NCBI GenBank assembly: GCA_944319815.1
Contig: CALUEX010000004.1
Location: forward strand, 1-64,000
DNA length: 64,000 bases
Reading direction: 5' to 3'
Source of the DNA: an uncultured Prevotella sp.
GTDB taxonomy: Bacteria; Bacteroidota; Bacteroidia; Bacteroidales; Bacteroidaceae
This document shows positions 51,416 through 60,363 of this stretch, piece after piece. The notes below the pieces were generated by a model, which saw only the letters and a program-made list of their open reading frames with translations, ran no database searches and was not told the DNA's origin. A program made the translations under genes and the position numbers. Every line of letters begins with the position of its first letter. Position 1 is the first letter of the stretch.

Positions 51416-51486
51416 ACTTTGCAAAAGGGCATCTTTCACCCGTTGAAAGATGCCCTTTTGTCGTGCCGTTTGTGCCCTTTTGGCTG
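51416..51486. repeat. AAAGGGCA-type hairpin repeat, 17-bp perfect stem
   Basis: CAAAAGGGCATCTTTCA (51422-51438) pairs perfectly with 51444-51460 around CCCGT, followed by TTTGTGCCCTTTTGG. The flank CGTAACCGCCTGGCCGTCAGCC precedes. It lies 37 bp after the methyltransferase stop and could terminate it. Confidence 0.88.
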
Positions 51487-51619
51487 GCGATTTGGGACAA
51501 CCGGGAGAACGGGGAGTGATGCGACGGGGCGGCGGTTATGTTGGCTCTGCCGTCTGGTGCAATGAACTTGGCGGATTTGCAGTCACTTATGATTGCATAA
51601 TCCGCCGCAACGGGAGTAT

Positions 51620-51729
51620 TGGATTTTTCACTTTTCATTTTTCATTCTTTATTATTCATTTTTCATTATTCATTCTTTATTATTCATATTTCATTTATTT
51701 CGCAATGTCGGAAAAAATGTGTAAGTTTG
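51620..51729 (+). promoter_or_regulatory. TTCATT word run and rbfA promoter
   Basis: A one-armed run of TTTTTCATTATTCATTC words (51620-51696) leads into TTTC (51698-51701), 20-nt spacer, TAAGTTTG (51722-51729). The ATG of rbfA is at 51793. Confidence 0.55.
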
Positions 51730-51792
51730 CACTTAATTTAGGTTTATTGCGCCCGTTGGCGCATATTTATTAATGTATAACACTGAAAAACG

Positions 51793-52128
51793 ATGCAGGA
51801 AACAAGGCAAAACCGCATAGCAAGGCTGCTGCAAAAGGAGCTAAGCCTAATATTCCAGTCGCAGACGCGCTCGATGCACGGCGTGATGATAAGCGTTACC
51901 CGCTGCCGCATCAGTCCCGACCTGAGCATCTGCACGGCCTACTTGAGCATTTTCCCCTCAGAAAGGGCCGACGAGCTGGTGAAGAACATCACGGCGAACG
52001 CGCAGACAATACGCTACGAACTGGGTACGCGCGTGCGCAACCAGCTGCGTATCATACCCGAGCTGCGCTTCTTCGTGGACGACTCGCTCGACTACATTGC
52101 GCATATTGACGAGCTGCTGAAGAAATGA
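51793..52128 (+). CDS. rbfA: ribosome-binding factor A
   Basis: A 111-aa KH-fold protein of normal length (ETRQNRIARLLQKELSLIFQ start; RIIPELRFFVDDSLDY end). It acts in late 30S maturation and 16S rRNA processing. It overlaps the ABC permease start by four bases. Confidence 0.94.
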   Translation: MQETRQNRIARLLQKELSLIFQSQTRSMHGVMISVTRCRISPDLSICTAYLSIFPSERADELVKNITANAQTIRYELGTRVRNQLRIIPELRFFVDDSLDYIAHIDELLKK

Positions 52129-53351
52129 ATTTCCCCTTTTACATAGCGCGCCGCTACCTTTTCTCGAAGAAAAGCACGCACGTAATCAACCTTATCAGCG
52201 GCATAAGCGCCGTTGGCGTGGCCGTGGCCACGATGGCGCTGGTGGTGACGCTTAGCGTCTTCAACGGCTTCCACGACCTCGTGGCGTCGTTCCTTACGGC
52301 TTTCGACCCGCAAATAGAGGTGGTGCCGGCGCGCGGCAAGACGGCCCCGGCCGACGACCCCGTGCTGGCGAAGCTCCGTGCGCTGCCCGAGGTTGACGTG
52401 GTGACGGAGAGCGTGGAGGACCAGGCCCTGGCCGTGTATGGCGACAACCAGGCAATGGTGGTGGTGAAGGGCGTTGACGATAACTTCAGCGAGCTGACGC
52501 ATATCGGCGACATTCTTTACGGCGAAGGCGACTTCTCGCTGCACGCCGCCAACCTGGAATACGGCACGGTGGGCATACGCCTGGCCGACCAGCTGGGTAT
52601 GTCGGCCGACTGGCCGGGCTCGCTCTATATCTATGCGCCCAAGCGCGAGGGGCAGCTCGACATGATGAACCCTACGGAGGGCTTCGTCGTTGACTCACTG
52701 ATTTCGCCCGGCGTGGTGTTCTCGGTGAGGAACGGACGCTACGACCGCGAGTATATACTCACGTCAATAGGCTTCGCCCGTAGGCTGTTCGGCCAGCAGG
52801 GTATGCTGTCGCAGCTTGAGTTCAGGCTCAAGCCGGGGTCTGACCTCGACGCCGTGAAGGCCGAGATGAGGGAGATTGCCGGCGACAAGTACCACGTGCT
52901 CGACCGCATGGAGCAACAGGCCGACACGTTCAAGATAATGAAAATAGAGAAGTTCATCGCCTACATCTTCCTTACGTTCATCCTCGCCGTGGCGTGCTTC
53001 AACATCATTGGCTCGCTCTCGATGCTCATCATCGACAAGAAGGACGACGTGGTGACGCTGCGCAACATGGGCGCGACGGACAAGCAGATAACGCGCATCT
53101 TCCTGTTTGAGGGGCGCATGATTTCGGCCATAGGTGCCGTGGTGGGCATCTTGCTCGGCCTGTTGCTTTGTTGGCTGCAACAGCGGTACGGCCTTGTGGC
53201 CCTCGGCGAGAGCAGCGGTTCGTTCGTAGTTGACGCTTATCCCGTGAGCGTGCACCCGGAGGACATCATAATAGTGTTCCTTACGGTCGTCGCCGTTGGC
53301 TTCGCCTCGGTGTGGTATCCCGTAAGGTATTTTGCAAAGAGGCTGTTGTGA
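52125..53351 (+). CDS. LolC/LolE-type ABC transporter permease
   Basis: A 408-aa FtsX/MacB-type permease: N-terminal helix in a sequence ISGISAVGVAVATMALVVTL, a large periplasmic domain (50-265) and three C-terminal helices (KFIAYIFLTFILAVACFNII; FEGRMISAIGAVVGILLGL; DIIIVFLTVVAVGFASVWY). It probably mediates lipoprotein release with a LolD-like ATPase such as the one encoded at 30186. It starts within the rbfA stop region, the usual rbfA-lolC linkage in Bacteroidales. Confidence 0.9.
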   Translation: MNFPFYIARRYLFSKKSTHVINLISGISAVGVAVATMALVVTLSVFNGFHDLVASFLTAFDPQIEVVPARGKTAPADDPVLAKLRALPEVDVVTESVEDQALAVYGDNQAMVVVKGVDDNFSELTHIGDILYGEGDFSLHAANLEYGTVGIRLADQLGMSADWPGSLYIYAPKREGQLDMMNPTEGFVVDSLISPGVVFSVRNGRYDREYILTSIGFARRLFGQQGMLSQLEFRLKPGSDLDAVKAEMREIAGDKYHVLDRMEQQADTFKIMKIEKFIAYIFLTFILAVACFNIIGSLSMLIIDKKDDVVTLRNMGATDKQITRIFLFEGRMISAIGAVVGILLGLLLCWLQQRYGLVALGESSGSFVVDAYPVSVHPEDIIIVFLTVVAVGFASVWYPVRYFAKRLL

Positions 53352-53370
53352 AGCTATGAACGACCTAAAC

Positions 53371-53612
53371 ACCCACCCCAACCCTCCCGAAGGGAGGGAG
53401 CTTGATTAGCTTTGATGCACTAAAAAGGGATAAAAGCCAACTAAGTACCCACCCCAACCCTCCCAAAGGGAGGGAGTTTGATTAGCTTTGAGGCAAGAAG
53501 GAATGGTATAAAAAAGCTAAATGTCGTGAACTTGCAATTTGCAAGTTCACGACATTTTTTATTAGCAAAGCATTTTAGACTCCCTCCCTTCGGGAGGGCT
53601 GGGGTGGGTGTT
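53371..53612. repeat. CCAACCCTCCC array, two left arms and one right arm
   Basis: Two direct copies of ACCCACCCCAACCCTCCC units (53371-53405 and 53449-53481) face one complementary arm (about 53581-53612). The intervening sequence has its own terminator. Confidence 0.75.
53519..53560. terminator. 18-bp perfect terminator hairpin
   Basis: AAATGTCGTGAACTTGCA pairs perfectly with 53540-53557 around ATT, with T6 on the plus strand. It terminates the rbfA-permease transcript and may serve YifB on the minus strand. Confidence 0.88.
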
Positions 53613-53640
53613 TAGGTGTTTTTGATGCTGTTTTTCATTC

Positions 53641-55182
53641 TCATCTTTCCGCCCAGTCGCCCCTATCCAAGTTGCGGTAACTTATTGCCTCGGCCAAGTG
53701 TTGCGGCAAGACGGCGGGCGAAGCGTCGAGGTCGGCTATGGTGCGCGCAACCTTCAGTATGCGGTTGTAGGCCCTGGCCGACAGGTTAAGGCGCGCCATG
53801 GCCGTGCGCAGCAGCTCTATTCCTTCGGCGTCAGGCTCGGCGTACTGGTGTATCATGCGCTCTGTCATGGCCGCGTTGCAGTGTATTCCCTTGTGCTCGC
53901 GGAAGCGTTCCTCCTGTATCTGCCTTGCCTTTATTACCCGCTGGCGTATGGTAGCGCTGCTTTCGCCCTGCGTTGCCTTGGATATGTCGTTGAAGGGCAC
54001 GGGCGTTATCTCTATTTGTATGTCGATGCGGTCGAGCAACGGGCCGCTGATTTTATTGAGGTAACGCTGTATTTGCCCAGGCGTGCAGACGCACTTGTGG
54101 GTAGGGTCGTTGTAATATCCGCAGGGACAGGGGTTCATTGATGCCACGAACATGAACGAACAGGGGTATTCCACCGTGTATTTAGCCCTCGCGATGGTGA
54201 TTTTGCGGTCTTCAAGCGGTTGGCGCAGCACCTCGAGCGTGGTCTTGTTGAACTCCGGCAACTCGTCGGCGAACAGCACGCCGTTGTGCGCCAGCGATAT
54301 TTCCCCCGGCCTTGGGTTCACCCCGCCGCCTACGAGGGCAACTTGGGAGATGGTGTGGTGAGGGGCGCGGAACGGCCGTTGGGATATTAGCGACATCCCT
54401 TCGCCGAGCTTACCGGCAACCGAATGTATCTGTGTTGTCTCGAGACTTTCGGCCAGCGAGAGTGGCGGCAGTATGGAGGGAAGACGCTTGGCCATCATTG
54501 ACTTGCCGCTGCCCGGTGGGCCAATCATGATGAGGTTGTGTCCTCCGGCAGCCGCAACCTCCATTGCGCGCTTGACGTTGTCCTGTCCGCGGACGTCGGC
54601 AAAGTCGAGGTCGAAGTTGCTTTGGTGCTCGTAAAACTCTCGCCTCGTGTCTATGATTGTGGGTTGGAAATCGGTTTCGCCGTTGAGGAAACGGATTACG
54701 TCGAGGATGCTGTCCATGCCGTAGACGTCGAGCTTGTTCACTACGGCGGCCTCGCGGATGTTGCGTTTGGGGACAATCAGTCCCTTGAACTCCTCCTTGC
54801 GTGCCTTTATGGCTATGGGCAAGGCGCCTCTTACGGGCTGTATCTTGCCGTCGAGGCTTAACTCGCCGACGAGCATATATTCAGATAGGTGGTCGGGTTT
54901 CACCTTGCCTAAGGCGGCAAGGATGCCGATGGCTATTGGCAGGTCGTATCCGCTGCCTTCCTTGGGCAGGTCGGCCGGTGCCATGTTGATGGTAGTGTCG
55001 GTTACGGGCAGCTTTATCCCGTTGTTGTTCAAGGCTGACTTTATGCGGTCGCGGCTTTCTTTTACGGCGGTGTCGGCAAGTCCAGAAAGGTGGAAGTTCA
55101 CTCCTTTTGTTATGCTGACCTCCACCGTTACCGTTGTAACGTCTAAGCCGTTGACCGCTGCGCAAAATGTTTTCACCAGCAT
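53641..55182 (-). CDS. YifB-family Mg chelatase-like AAA ATPase
   Basis: A 513-aa protein: N-terminal Lon-like domain (GVNFHLSGLADTAVKESRDRI), a chelatase-type AAA domain with Walker A GPPGSGKSMMAK near 221, the Mg-chelatase PFRAPHHTIS segment and GEISLAHNGVLFADELPEF, and a C-terminal helical domain. YifB/ComM is linked to recombination and natural transformation branch migration. It is last of three minus-strand genes and begins 8 bp after the DUF4369 gene. Confidence 0.92.
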   Translation of the reverse strand: MLVKTFCAAVNGLDVTTVTVEVSITKGVNFHLSGLADTAVKESRDRIKSALNNNGIKLPVTDTTINMAPADLPKEGSGYDLPIAIGILAALGKVKPDHLSEYMLVGELSLDGKIQPVRGALPIAIKARKEEFKGLIVPKRNIREAAVVNKLDVYGMDSILDVIRFLNGETDFQPTIIDTRREFYEHQSNFDLDFADVRGQDNVKRAMEVAAAGGHNLIMIGPPGSGKSMMAKRLPSILPPLSLAESLETTQIHSVAGKLGEGMSLISQRPFRAPHHTISQVALVGGGVNPRPGEISLAHNGVLFADELPEFNKTTLEVLRQPLEDRKITIARAKYTVEYPCSFMFVASMNPCPCGYYNDPTHKCVCTPGQIQRYLNKISGPLLDRIDIQIEITPVPFNDISKATQGESSATIRQRVIKARQIQEERFREHKGIHCNAAMTERMIHQYAEPDAEGIELLRTAMARLNLSARAYNRILKVARTIADLDASPAVLPQHLAEAISYRNLDRGDWAER

Positions 55183-55190
55183 GGCTCGCG

Positions 55191-56204
55191 TCAGTTAAGT
55201 AGTGTTTTAATCCTTGATTCTATTTCGTTGGGTTTCAGGTTGCGTTCAACGATGCGTCCTTGTGCGTTGTAGAGCACGTTGCTTGACACTCTGTCAAGCG
55301 CAAATTGCCTGATTAGCGGACTTTCGAACATAAGTTGGTCGCATACGTTTATTGCTGCGGTCGAGTCGTTGCGCAGCGCGTTTTTGCAGGTTTGCCTGCT
55401 TGCGTCGAGGCTTACGGTCATGACGGCGAGTCTGTTGCCGTATTCTCCTTGTAGTCTGCTGAGCCTGTCGCGGAGGTTACGGCTTTCGTAATCCCAGTTC
55501 GCCCATGCCAGTACGACAGACACTTTGCCCCTTAAATTGGCGTCGCTGACGTTTTTGCCGTTAATGTCTTGTGCCGTGAACTGTGGCAGCCTTGCCCCGG
55601 GCGCACCGTTTTTCATTGCGCTGACATACCGCGACATTCGTGCTACCTGTCCGTTCTTAGGTTGTTCCTTGTAGACGAGGTTTACGAGTTCCTCCGTTTT
55701 CTTGTCATTTGTCGCAGTGCCGTTATTGTCCGGTGCGATAAAGTATTTCCTGAGTATGTAAATGCTTACAGGCGACTTGGGGTTGTTCCTGATGAATTGT
55801 TCTGCATATTTCATCACCTCTGGGGGCGATGCTTTCGCTATTTGCTGGCGAAAGCCGTTCATCATCTTGTTGTCTTTCGTACCTTCGATTACGATTTCCT
55901 TGAGGTGAGATGCGTCGCCTTTTATGGTTACTGACTTGCCTGGTTCTGCGAATATGGGTTGTTCCGAGAAGTTCGGGAACACAATCATGATTGTGCCGCT
56001 TTCCTTGCATGGCGTTTCAAACGTGAAACGTCCGCCCTCAACCTTTATCGTGTCGAACCCTTCAAACAAGCCATCTGGGCTGTAAACATAAAACTCACCT
56101 TGGTTAAGGTTGAGTAAACGGCCTTCAAAACTGAAGTAACCCCTGCGTGAACTGCAGGCAACCAAAACCAAGGTGAGTGTCAAGATATAAGTGAGCCGCT
56201 TCAT
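55191..56204 (-). CDS. DUF4369 lipoprotein with cysteine-less thioredoxin-like domain
   Basis: A 337-aa lipoprotein (lipobox LVACSS, Cys17). Residues 20-110 match the DUF4369 start (GYFSFEGRLLNLNQGEFYVY). Residues 205-337 look like a TlpA-type fold (APGARLPQFTAQDINGKNV and LRGKVSVVLAWANWDYES), but the CxxC site is replaced by WANWDYES, so it cannot do thiol chemistry. It may be a binding or structural protein at the envelope. It sits between the OmpA/TPR lipoprotein and yifB, in one operon. Confidence 0.85.
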   Translation of the reverse strand: MKRLTYILTLTLVLVACSSRRGYFSFEGRLLNLNQGEFYVYSPDGLFEGFDTIKVEGGRFTFETPCKESGTIMIVFPNFSEQPIFAEPGKSVTIKGDASHLKEIVIEGTKDNKMMNGFRQQIAKASPPEVMKYAEQFIRNNPKSPVSIYILRKYFIAPDNNGTATNDKKTEELVNLVYKEQPKNGQVARMSRYVSAMKNGAPGARLPQFTAQDINGKNVSDANLRGKVSVVLAWANWDYESRNLRDRLSRLQGEYGNRLAVMTVSLDASRQTCKNALRNDSTAAINVCDQLMFESPLIRQFALDRVSSNVLYNAQGRIVERNLKPNEIESRIKTLLN

Positions 56205-56217
56205 GCGTCAGCTTATT

Positions 56218-57903
56218 TTATTTGCTGACTTTTGACAGCTCTAAGTCATTGTTTGCGTAAGTAGCGAGTGACGGGTCTTTCTGCAAAGCGCTCTTCAGGT
56301 AAGAAGATGCAGCGTCGTTGTTGCCCTGGCGTGCGTTGAGGATAGCCTGCAGGTAGTCTGTCATGGCGTCTTTGTTCTCAATGCTGTTCAAGGTGTTTGC
56401 TGCTCCGGCGTAGTTCTTGTTCAGAATTTGTGCCAAAGCTGTAGTGTTGCAGTTAATTCCGTTCAGGTTCTGTTCAGCTGTAGCATAGTCACCCTTTGCA
56501 AGGTTGAGTGAGCCGAGTACCTTGTTGTAGTCGCCGGCGGTGTTGCCTTTTGCGATGTAGTTCTCAGCTTCGCTTATGTTACCGCTCTTCAAGGCGATAA
56601 GGCCAAGGTTTGCGTTTACTTCGCTTGCGTTGCTGTTGATGGCCTGAGCCTTAGCCAGATAGTTCTTAGCCTCGGCGTCGTTGCCCTTTGCAAACTCGAT
56701 GGCAGCAATGTTGTTGTAAGCGCGGTAGTCGTTAGGATAGATTTCAGCGGTCTTCTTGTAGATGGCCTCCTGAGTGTTGATGTCGTTCTCGAGAGTAGCG
56801 GCGTAAAGAAGTTCGTCAACGCTCAGCTGTTTAGCGTCAGCCTTGTACTGCTCCTTAATCTGGTCGTCGCTGCGTCCGATTGTCTCATAGTTGATGATGA
56901 GGCGTGAACGGCGGAGTTCAGGAAGGATGCCGTCGGCGAGTTCACGGAAGCCGGCAGACATATTACGTATTTGCTGTTCGCGCTCCTCTGGGTCTTGGTA
57001 CATAGAGAGGACACGAAGGATAACGTCCTTGTCCTGGATGTTAGATGCGGCAACGAGCTTCTGGAAGCCGTCCCAGTCCTGTGCGGTGTACTTGCCGGTA
57101 ACCTGACCGTTGAGTTCGGCATTCTTGAGCTGACCCTCAGCGTAGTCTACTGATACGTTCTGGCGCTTGCTTGCCAGCTTGTCGTTCAGTTTAACGCCAC
57201 CGTCAGGAGATGCGTATGCGAGAACCTCTACGTTCTTCAGGTTGAGTTTCTCCTTGTCGTTGTTGATGTCCTTGAGGAGCTTTACGAACTCCTGTACAGA
57301 GTTGTTCTTCAGTTCGCGCTTGCGCAGGTTAGCCTGGTTGATGAGGAATTTGATTTGTGCTTCTTGCCTCTGTGCACGAACGCGCTGGAATGTATCGGGA
57401 GCTATGCAAGCGCCGCTTCCGGCGAGAGTGTTCTTGTAAAGTTCAGATGTAGCGATAACGCCTTCAGCCACTTTGACTGCGGGCACCTCGATTTTCTTCT
57501 TTTTCTTGCCATAGTAGGCGTCAAAAGTCATGTAGAGGTCGCTCTTCTGCATTTCGGGTACATACTTGAAGTTAGACTTCATCGTATAGTTACCACCCAT
57601 TTTGTAAGAGATAGTCTGGTCGTTGCCTTCTACTTTTTCTCCTTGGAATGTAGCGGCTTGGCCTTGTGCAGCCTGGTCGTTGCCGTAACGCAGTTCAGGA
57701 ACAACGGTCACGACAGCCTTCTTTTTCAGGTATTTCTCAGGGAACGTTCCGTTGATGGTCACAGCCACCTGGCCTCCCTTTGACTCCAATGGGTTGGGAA
57801 CGACATTGAAGTTGTCGGCAGACAGTTCACCCAATTTGGACGAACAAGACGTCAGCGCGAGCACTGATGCTGCCGAGATGAAAAGGATAAGATTTTTTTT
57901 CAT
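56218..57903 (-). CDS. OmpA-like and TPR-containing lipoprotein
   Basis: A 561-aa lipoprotein (lipobox ALTSCSS, Cys18). After a beta-rich region, residues 215-300 resemble an OmpA peptidoglycan-binding domain (VEVLAYASPDGGVKLNDKLASKRQ). Residues 370-540 contain TPR-like repeats (YNNIAAIEFAKGNDAEAKNYLAKAQ; NLGLIALKSGNISEAENYIA). It is probably an outer-membrane protein anchored to peptidoglycan. Codon usage is AT-leaning and it reads like a highly expressed gene. It is preceded on the strand by two tRNA genes, and the frame extending to 57969 into tRNA-Leu is ignored. Confidence 0.86.
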   Translation of the reverse strand: MKKNLILFISAASVLALTSCSSKLGELSADNFNVVPNPLESKGGQVAVTINGTFPEKYLKKKAVVTVVPELRYGNDQAAQGQAATFQGEKVEGNDQTISYKMGGNYTMKSNFKYVPEMQKSDLYMTFDAYYGKKKKKIEVPAVKVAEGVIATSELYKNTLAGSGACIAPDTFQRVRAQRQEAQIKFLINQANLRKRELKNNSVQEFVKLLKDINNDKEKLNLKNVEVLAYASPDGGVKLNDKLASKRQNVSVDYAEGQLKNAELNGQVTGKYTAQDWDGFQKLVAASNIQDKDVILRVLSMYQDPEEREQQIRNMSAGFRELADGILPELRRSRLIINYETIGRSDDQIKEQYKADAKQLSVDELLYAATLENDINTQEAIYKKTAEIYPNDYRAYNNIAAIEFAKGNDAEAKNYLAKAQAINSNASEVNANLGLIALKSGNISEAENYIAKGNTAGDYNKVLGSLNLAKGDYATAEQNLNGINCNTTALAQILNKNYAGAANTLNSIENKDAMTDYLQAILNARQGNNDAASSYLKSALQKDPSLATYANNDLELSKVSK

Positions 57904-57923
57904 GTTGAAAGGTTTTAAATGTG

Positions 57924-58012
57924 TGGTGCCGCGAGCGGGACTCGAACCCGCACAGCCATTTCTGGCCAAGGGATTTTAAGTCCCTCGTGTCTACCAATTC
58001 CACCATTGCGGC
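57924..58012 (-). tRNA. tRNA-Leu (TAA), CCA encoded
   Basis: A class II tRNA of 86 nt plus CCA, with anticodon arm GGGACTTAAAATCCC (anticodon TAA), a long variable arm and T arm GCGGGTTCGAGTCCCGC. The CCA end is encoded at 57924-57926, unlike in the other tRNAs in the window. The acceptor has one A-C mismatch. Confidence 0.93.
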
Positions 58013-58020
58013 GCTGCTTG

Positions 58021-58093
58021 AGCGGCAAACGGGACTCGGACCCGCGACCTCAACCTTGGCAAGGTTGCGCTCTACCAACTGAGCTATTGCCGC
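58021..58093 (-). tRNA. tRNA-Gly (GCC)
   Basis: A 73-nt tRNA: acceptor GCGGCAA/TTGCCGC, anticodon arm AACCTTGCCAAGGTT (GCC), T arm CGGGTCCGAGTCCCG. A TATCTTTG box on the minus strand at 58106-58113 drives it; the Leu tRNA follows after 8 bp. Confidence 0.95.
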
Positions 58094-58167
58094 TTAAATG
58101 TTATGCAAAGATAAGCGTATTTCTCGAAAGTGCAAATTAATTTACACATTTTTTAATATAATGTGCC

Positions 58168-58728
58168 TTAATTCGTTACGGAAAGCACTCCTTGCGGCCC
58201 GGTTGTGCTTGCGTGGTAACGTATCAGTTTGTCGCCGCTGTCGCCGCTTACCACTATTCCGCCGTTGTTCATGTCGTATTTTCGGCTGCAACTTCCGCAT
58301 TCTGCCGTGCCGTCGGTATTCATCGTGAGCTTGTAGCGTGGCAGGCTTGTGTTTTTGTAACAGTTAGGGCACTGGCTGTCGTAGGCGTAGAACGTTGCGG
58401 GATTGTTCAGGTTGCCGTATCCCACGATAATTCCCGTCTCATTATATGTGCCGAGCCTAACCGTCCTTTGTTGGTCGATGGCGGTCAGTACGGGGCGGTC
58501 AGACAGTCCCTGGTTGCTCTCGAACAGGAAATGGTTTTCCCCCGATGTCGTGATGCGGCAGAAAATTCCGGGCGACATGGAGTTCATTGCCGATGCGAGG
58601 GCCGCGCTGCGGCTTGCGTCGTTTTCGAAGATGAAGTAGCACGGATAATTGCTGTATTCATAATCGGTGTTGCCGCACGCCGTGAATATGGCGAGCATCG
58701 CTATTATATAATAGGTGTAGCGTTTCAT
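58168..58728 (-). CDS. lipoprotein with CPNC/CGSC zinc-ribbon-like pair
   Basis: A 186-aa lipoprotein (lipobox IFTACG, Cys18). Near residues 118-150 two CxxC pairs, CPNC and CGSC, lie about 30 residues apart, as in a zinc-ribbon or rubredoxin-type knuckle; the arrangement recalls Rieske-like folds, but there is no histidine pair. It is the last gene after argH on the minus strand, 82 bp downstream of it. No named family is recognised. Confidence 0.75.
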   Translation of the reverse strand: MKRYTYYIIAMLAIFTACGNTDYEYSNYPCYFIFENDASRSAALASAMNSMSPGIFCRITTSGENHFLFESNQGLSDRPVLTAIDQQRTVRLGTYNETGIIVGYGNLNNPATFYAYDSQCPNCYKNTSLPRYKLTMNTDGTAECGSCSRKYDMNNGGIVVSGDSGDKLIRYHASTTGPQGVLSVTN

Positions 58729-58810
58729 CTTTTTGCTTGGTAAAATAGGACAAATAAGGCACTGTTGGACCGATGGGGCTGATGCGCCATGGCGGGAAAC
58801 GCCGCTGGCA

Positions 58811-60148
58811 TCATCGTCCCAGCAGCTTTTTCTCCGCCTCTTCTACTTTGTCAAACGTGAAACCGTCGATTATATTGCCCATCAAGGCGTTGATTTCGTC
58901 GTTGCAGAGGTTGCCGATTGAACCTTCGTGTGTGTGGTGAATGTCCTTGCAGGGCTTGAAACGGCCGGCCTCAATGTCCAGTCCCACCTTCTTGTATGCG
59001 TCGCGGAAGGGCATACCCTCGGCTGCGAGGCGGTTAACCTCCTCGACGGAGAACATCAGGTCATAGCGCGGGTCGTCGAGTATGTGCTCGTTCACCTCCA
59101 TCTTGTTGATGATGTATGCCGCCATGCGCAGGCAGTCTTTCAACTCGTCGAACGCTGGCAGGAACTCCTCCTTGATTATTTGCAGGTCGCGGAAGTAGCC
59201 CGAGGGCAGGTTGTTCATTATCATCGTCACCTGCACGGGCAGAGCTTGCAGCTTGTTGCTCTTGGCACGGATGAGCTCGAACACGTCGGGGTTCTTCTTG
59301 TGCGGCATGATGCTGCTGCCCGTCGTGCACTCCTTCGGCAGCTTGACGAACGAGAAGTTCTGGCTGTTGAACAGGCAGGCGTCGAACGCCATCTTGGCCA
59401 GCGTGCCGGCAACCGAGGCCATTGCGAAGGCCGTGTTGCGCTCGGTCTTGCCGCGTCCCATCTGTGCGTACACCACGTTGTAATTCATCGAGTCGAAGCC
59501 CAGCAGCTCCGTCGTCATCGTCCTGTTGAGCGGGAACGACGAGCCATAGCCCGCCGCGCTGCCCAGGGGGTTGCGGTTGGCCATGCGCCATGCGGCTTGC
59601 AGGAACAGCATATCGTCGGCCAGGCTCTCGGCGTAAGCCCCGAACCACAGGCCGAACGAACTTGGCATGGCCACCTGCAGGTGGGTGTAGCCGGGCATGA
59701 GCACGCCCTTGTATTGCTCGCTCTTTTGCAGCAGTTCGTCGAACAGGCTCTTTACGAGCTGCACTATCTCCTTTATCTCGTTGCGGATAAACAGTTTCAG
59801 GTCAACCATCACCTGGTCGTTCCTTGACCGTCCGCTGTGGATTTTCTTGCCCATGTCGCCAAGGCTGCGCGTGAGCATCAGCTCCACTTGCGAGTGGACG
59901 TCCTCTATGCCTTCCTCGATTACGAACTCGCCTCTCTCGCACGTGGCGTAGATGTCCTTCAGCTCGGCAAGCAGCTGCGCCAGCTCGTCCTTTTCGAGCA
60001 GTCCGATTGACTCCAGCATGGTGATGTGCGCCATGCTGCCCAGCACGTCATACTTGGCCAAGTACATATCCATCTCGCGGTCGCGGCCAACGGTGAAGCG
60101 TTCAATCTCCTTGTTTATGGAGAAGTTCTTTTCCCAGAGTTTGTTCAT
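58811..60148 (-). CDS. argH: argininosuccinate lyase
   Basis: A 445-aa lyase of the fumarase/aspartase superfamily. The signature GSSIMPHKKNPD lies near 278-289, with HSGRSRNDQ near 105 and TERNTAFAM near 238. It releases arginine and fumarate from argininosuccinate. The start at 60148 gives the normal MNKLWEKNFS N-terminus; the frame upstream to 60562 is unrelated. Confidence 0.95.
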   Translation of the reverse strand: MNKLWEKNFSINKEIERFTVGRDREMDMYLAKYDVLGSMAHITMLESIGLLEKDELAQLLAELKDIYATCERGEFVIEEGIEDVHSQVELMLTRSLGDMGKKIHSGRSRNDQVMVDLKLFIRNEIKEIVQLVKSLFDELLQKSEQYKGVLMPGYTHLQVAMPSSFGLWFGAYAESLADDMLFLQAAWRMANRNPLGSAAGYGSSFPLNRTMTTELLGFDSMNYNVVYAQMGRGKTERNTAFAMASVAGTLAKMAFDACLFNSQNFSFVKLPKECTTGSSIMPHKKNPDVFELIRAKSNKLQALPVQVTMIMNNLPSGYFRDLQIIKEEFLPAFDELKDCLRMAAYIINKMEVNEHILDDPRYDLMFSVEEVNRLAAEGMPFRDAYKKVGLDIEAGRFKPCKDIHHTHEGSIGNLCNDEINALMGNIIDGFTFDKVEEAEKKLLGR

Positions 60149-60249
60149 TGTTTGTTTTATTGTAGTTGGCGGACAGGCTTGCGTGATTGTGAGTAGCGGA
60201 ATAGGACAAATAAGGCTGATGAGCCTAATGGGCTTCGCGTGACGGGAGG

Positions 60250-60362
60250 GTGCTCGTCGGTTGTTGCTTATTAGCTTGTGGCTCGTTCCTCGTTTGCTTG
60301 TTCCTCGTTTGCTTGTCCCTTGTCTCTTGTCTGCTCGTCCCTCGTTTGCTCGTCTGCTAAAA
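60250..60362. repeat. CTCGTTTGCTTGT word run
   Basis: A one-armed run of GCTCGTTCCTCGTTTGCTTG and related words, similar to CTCGTGACTTGTCTG words at 41535-41590. No complementary arm is present. Confidence 0.6.
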
Positions 60363-60363
60363 A

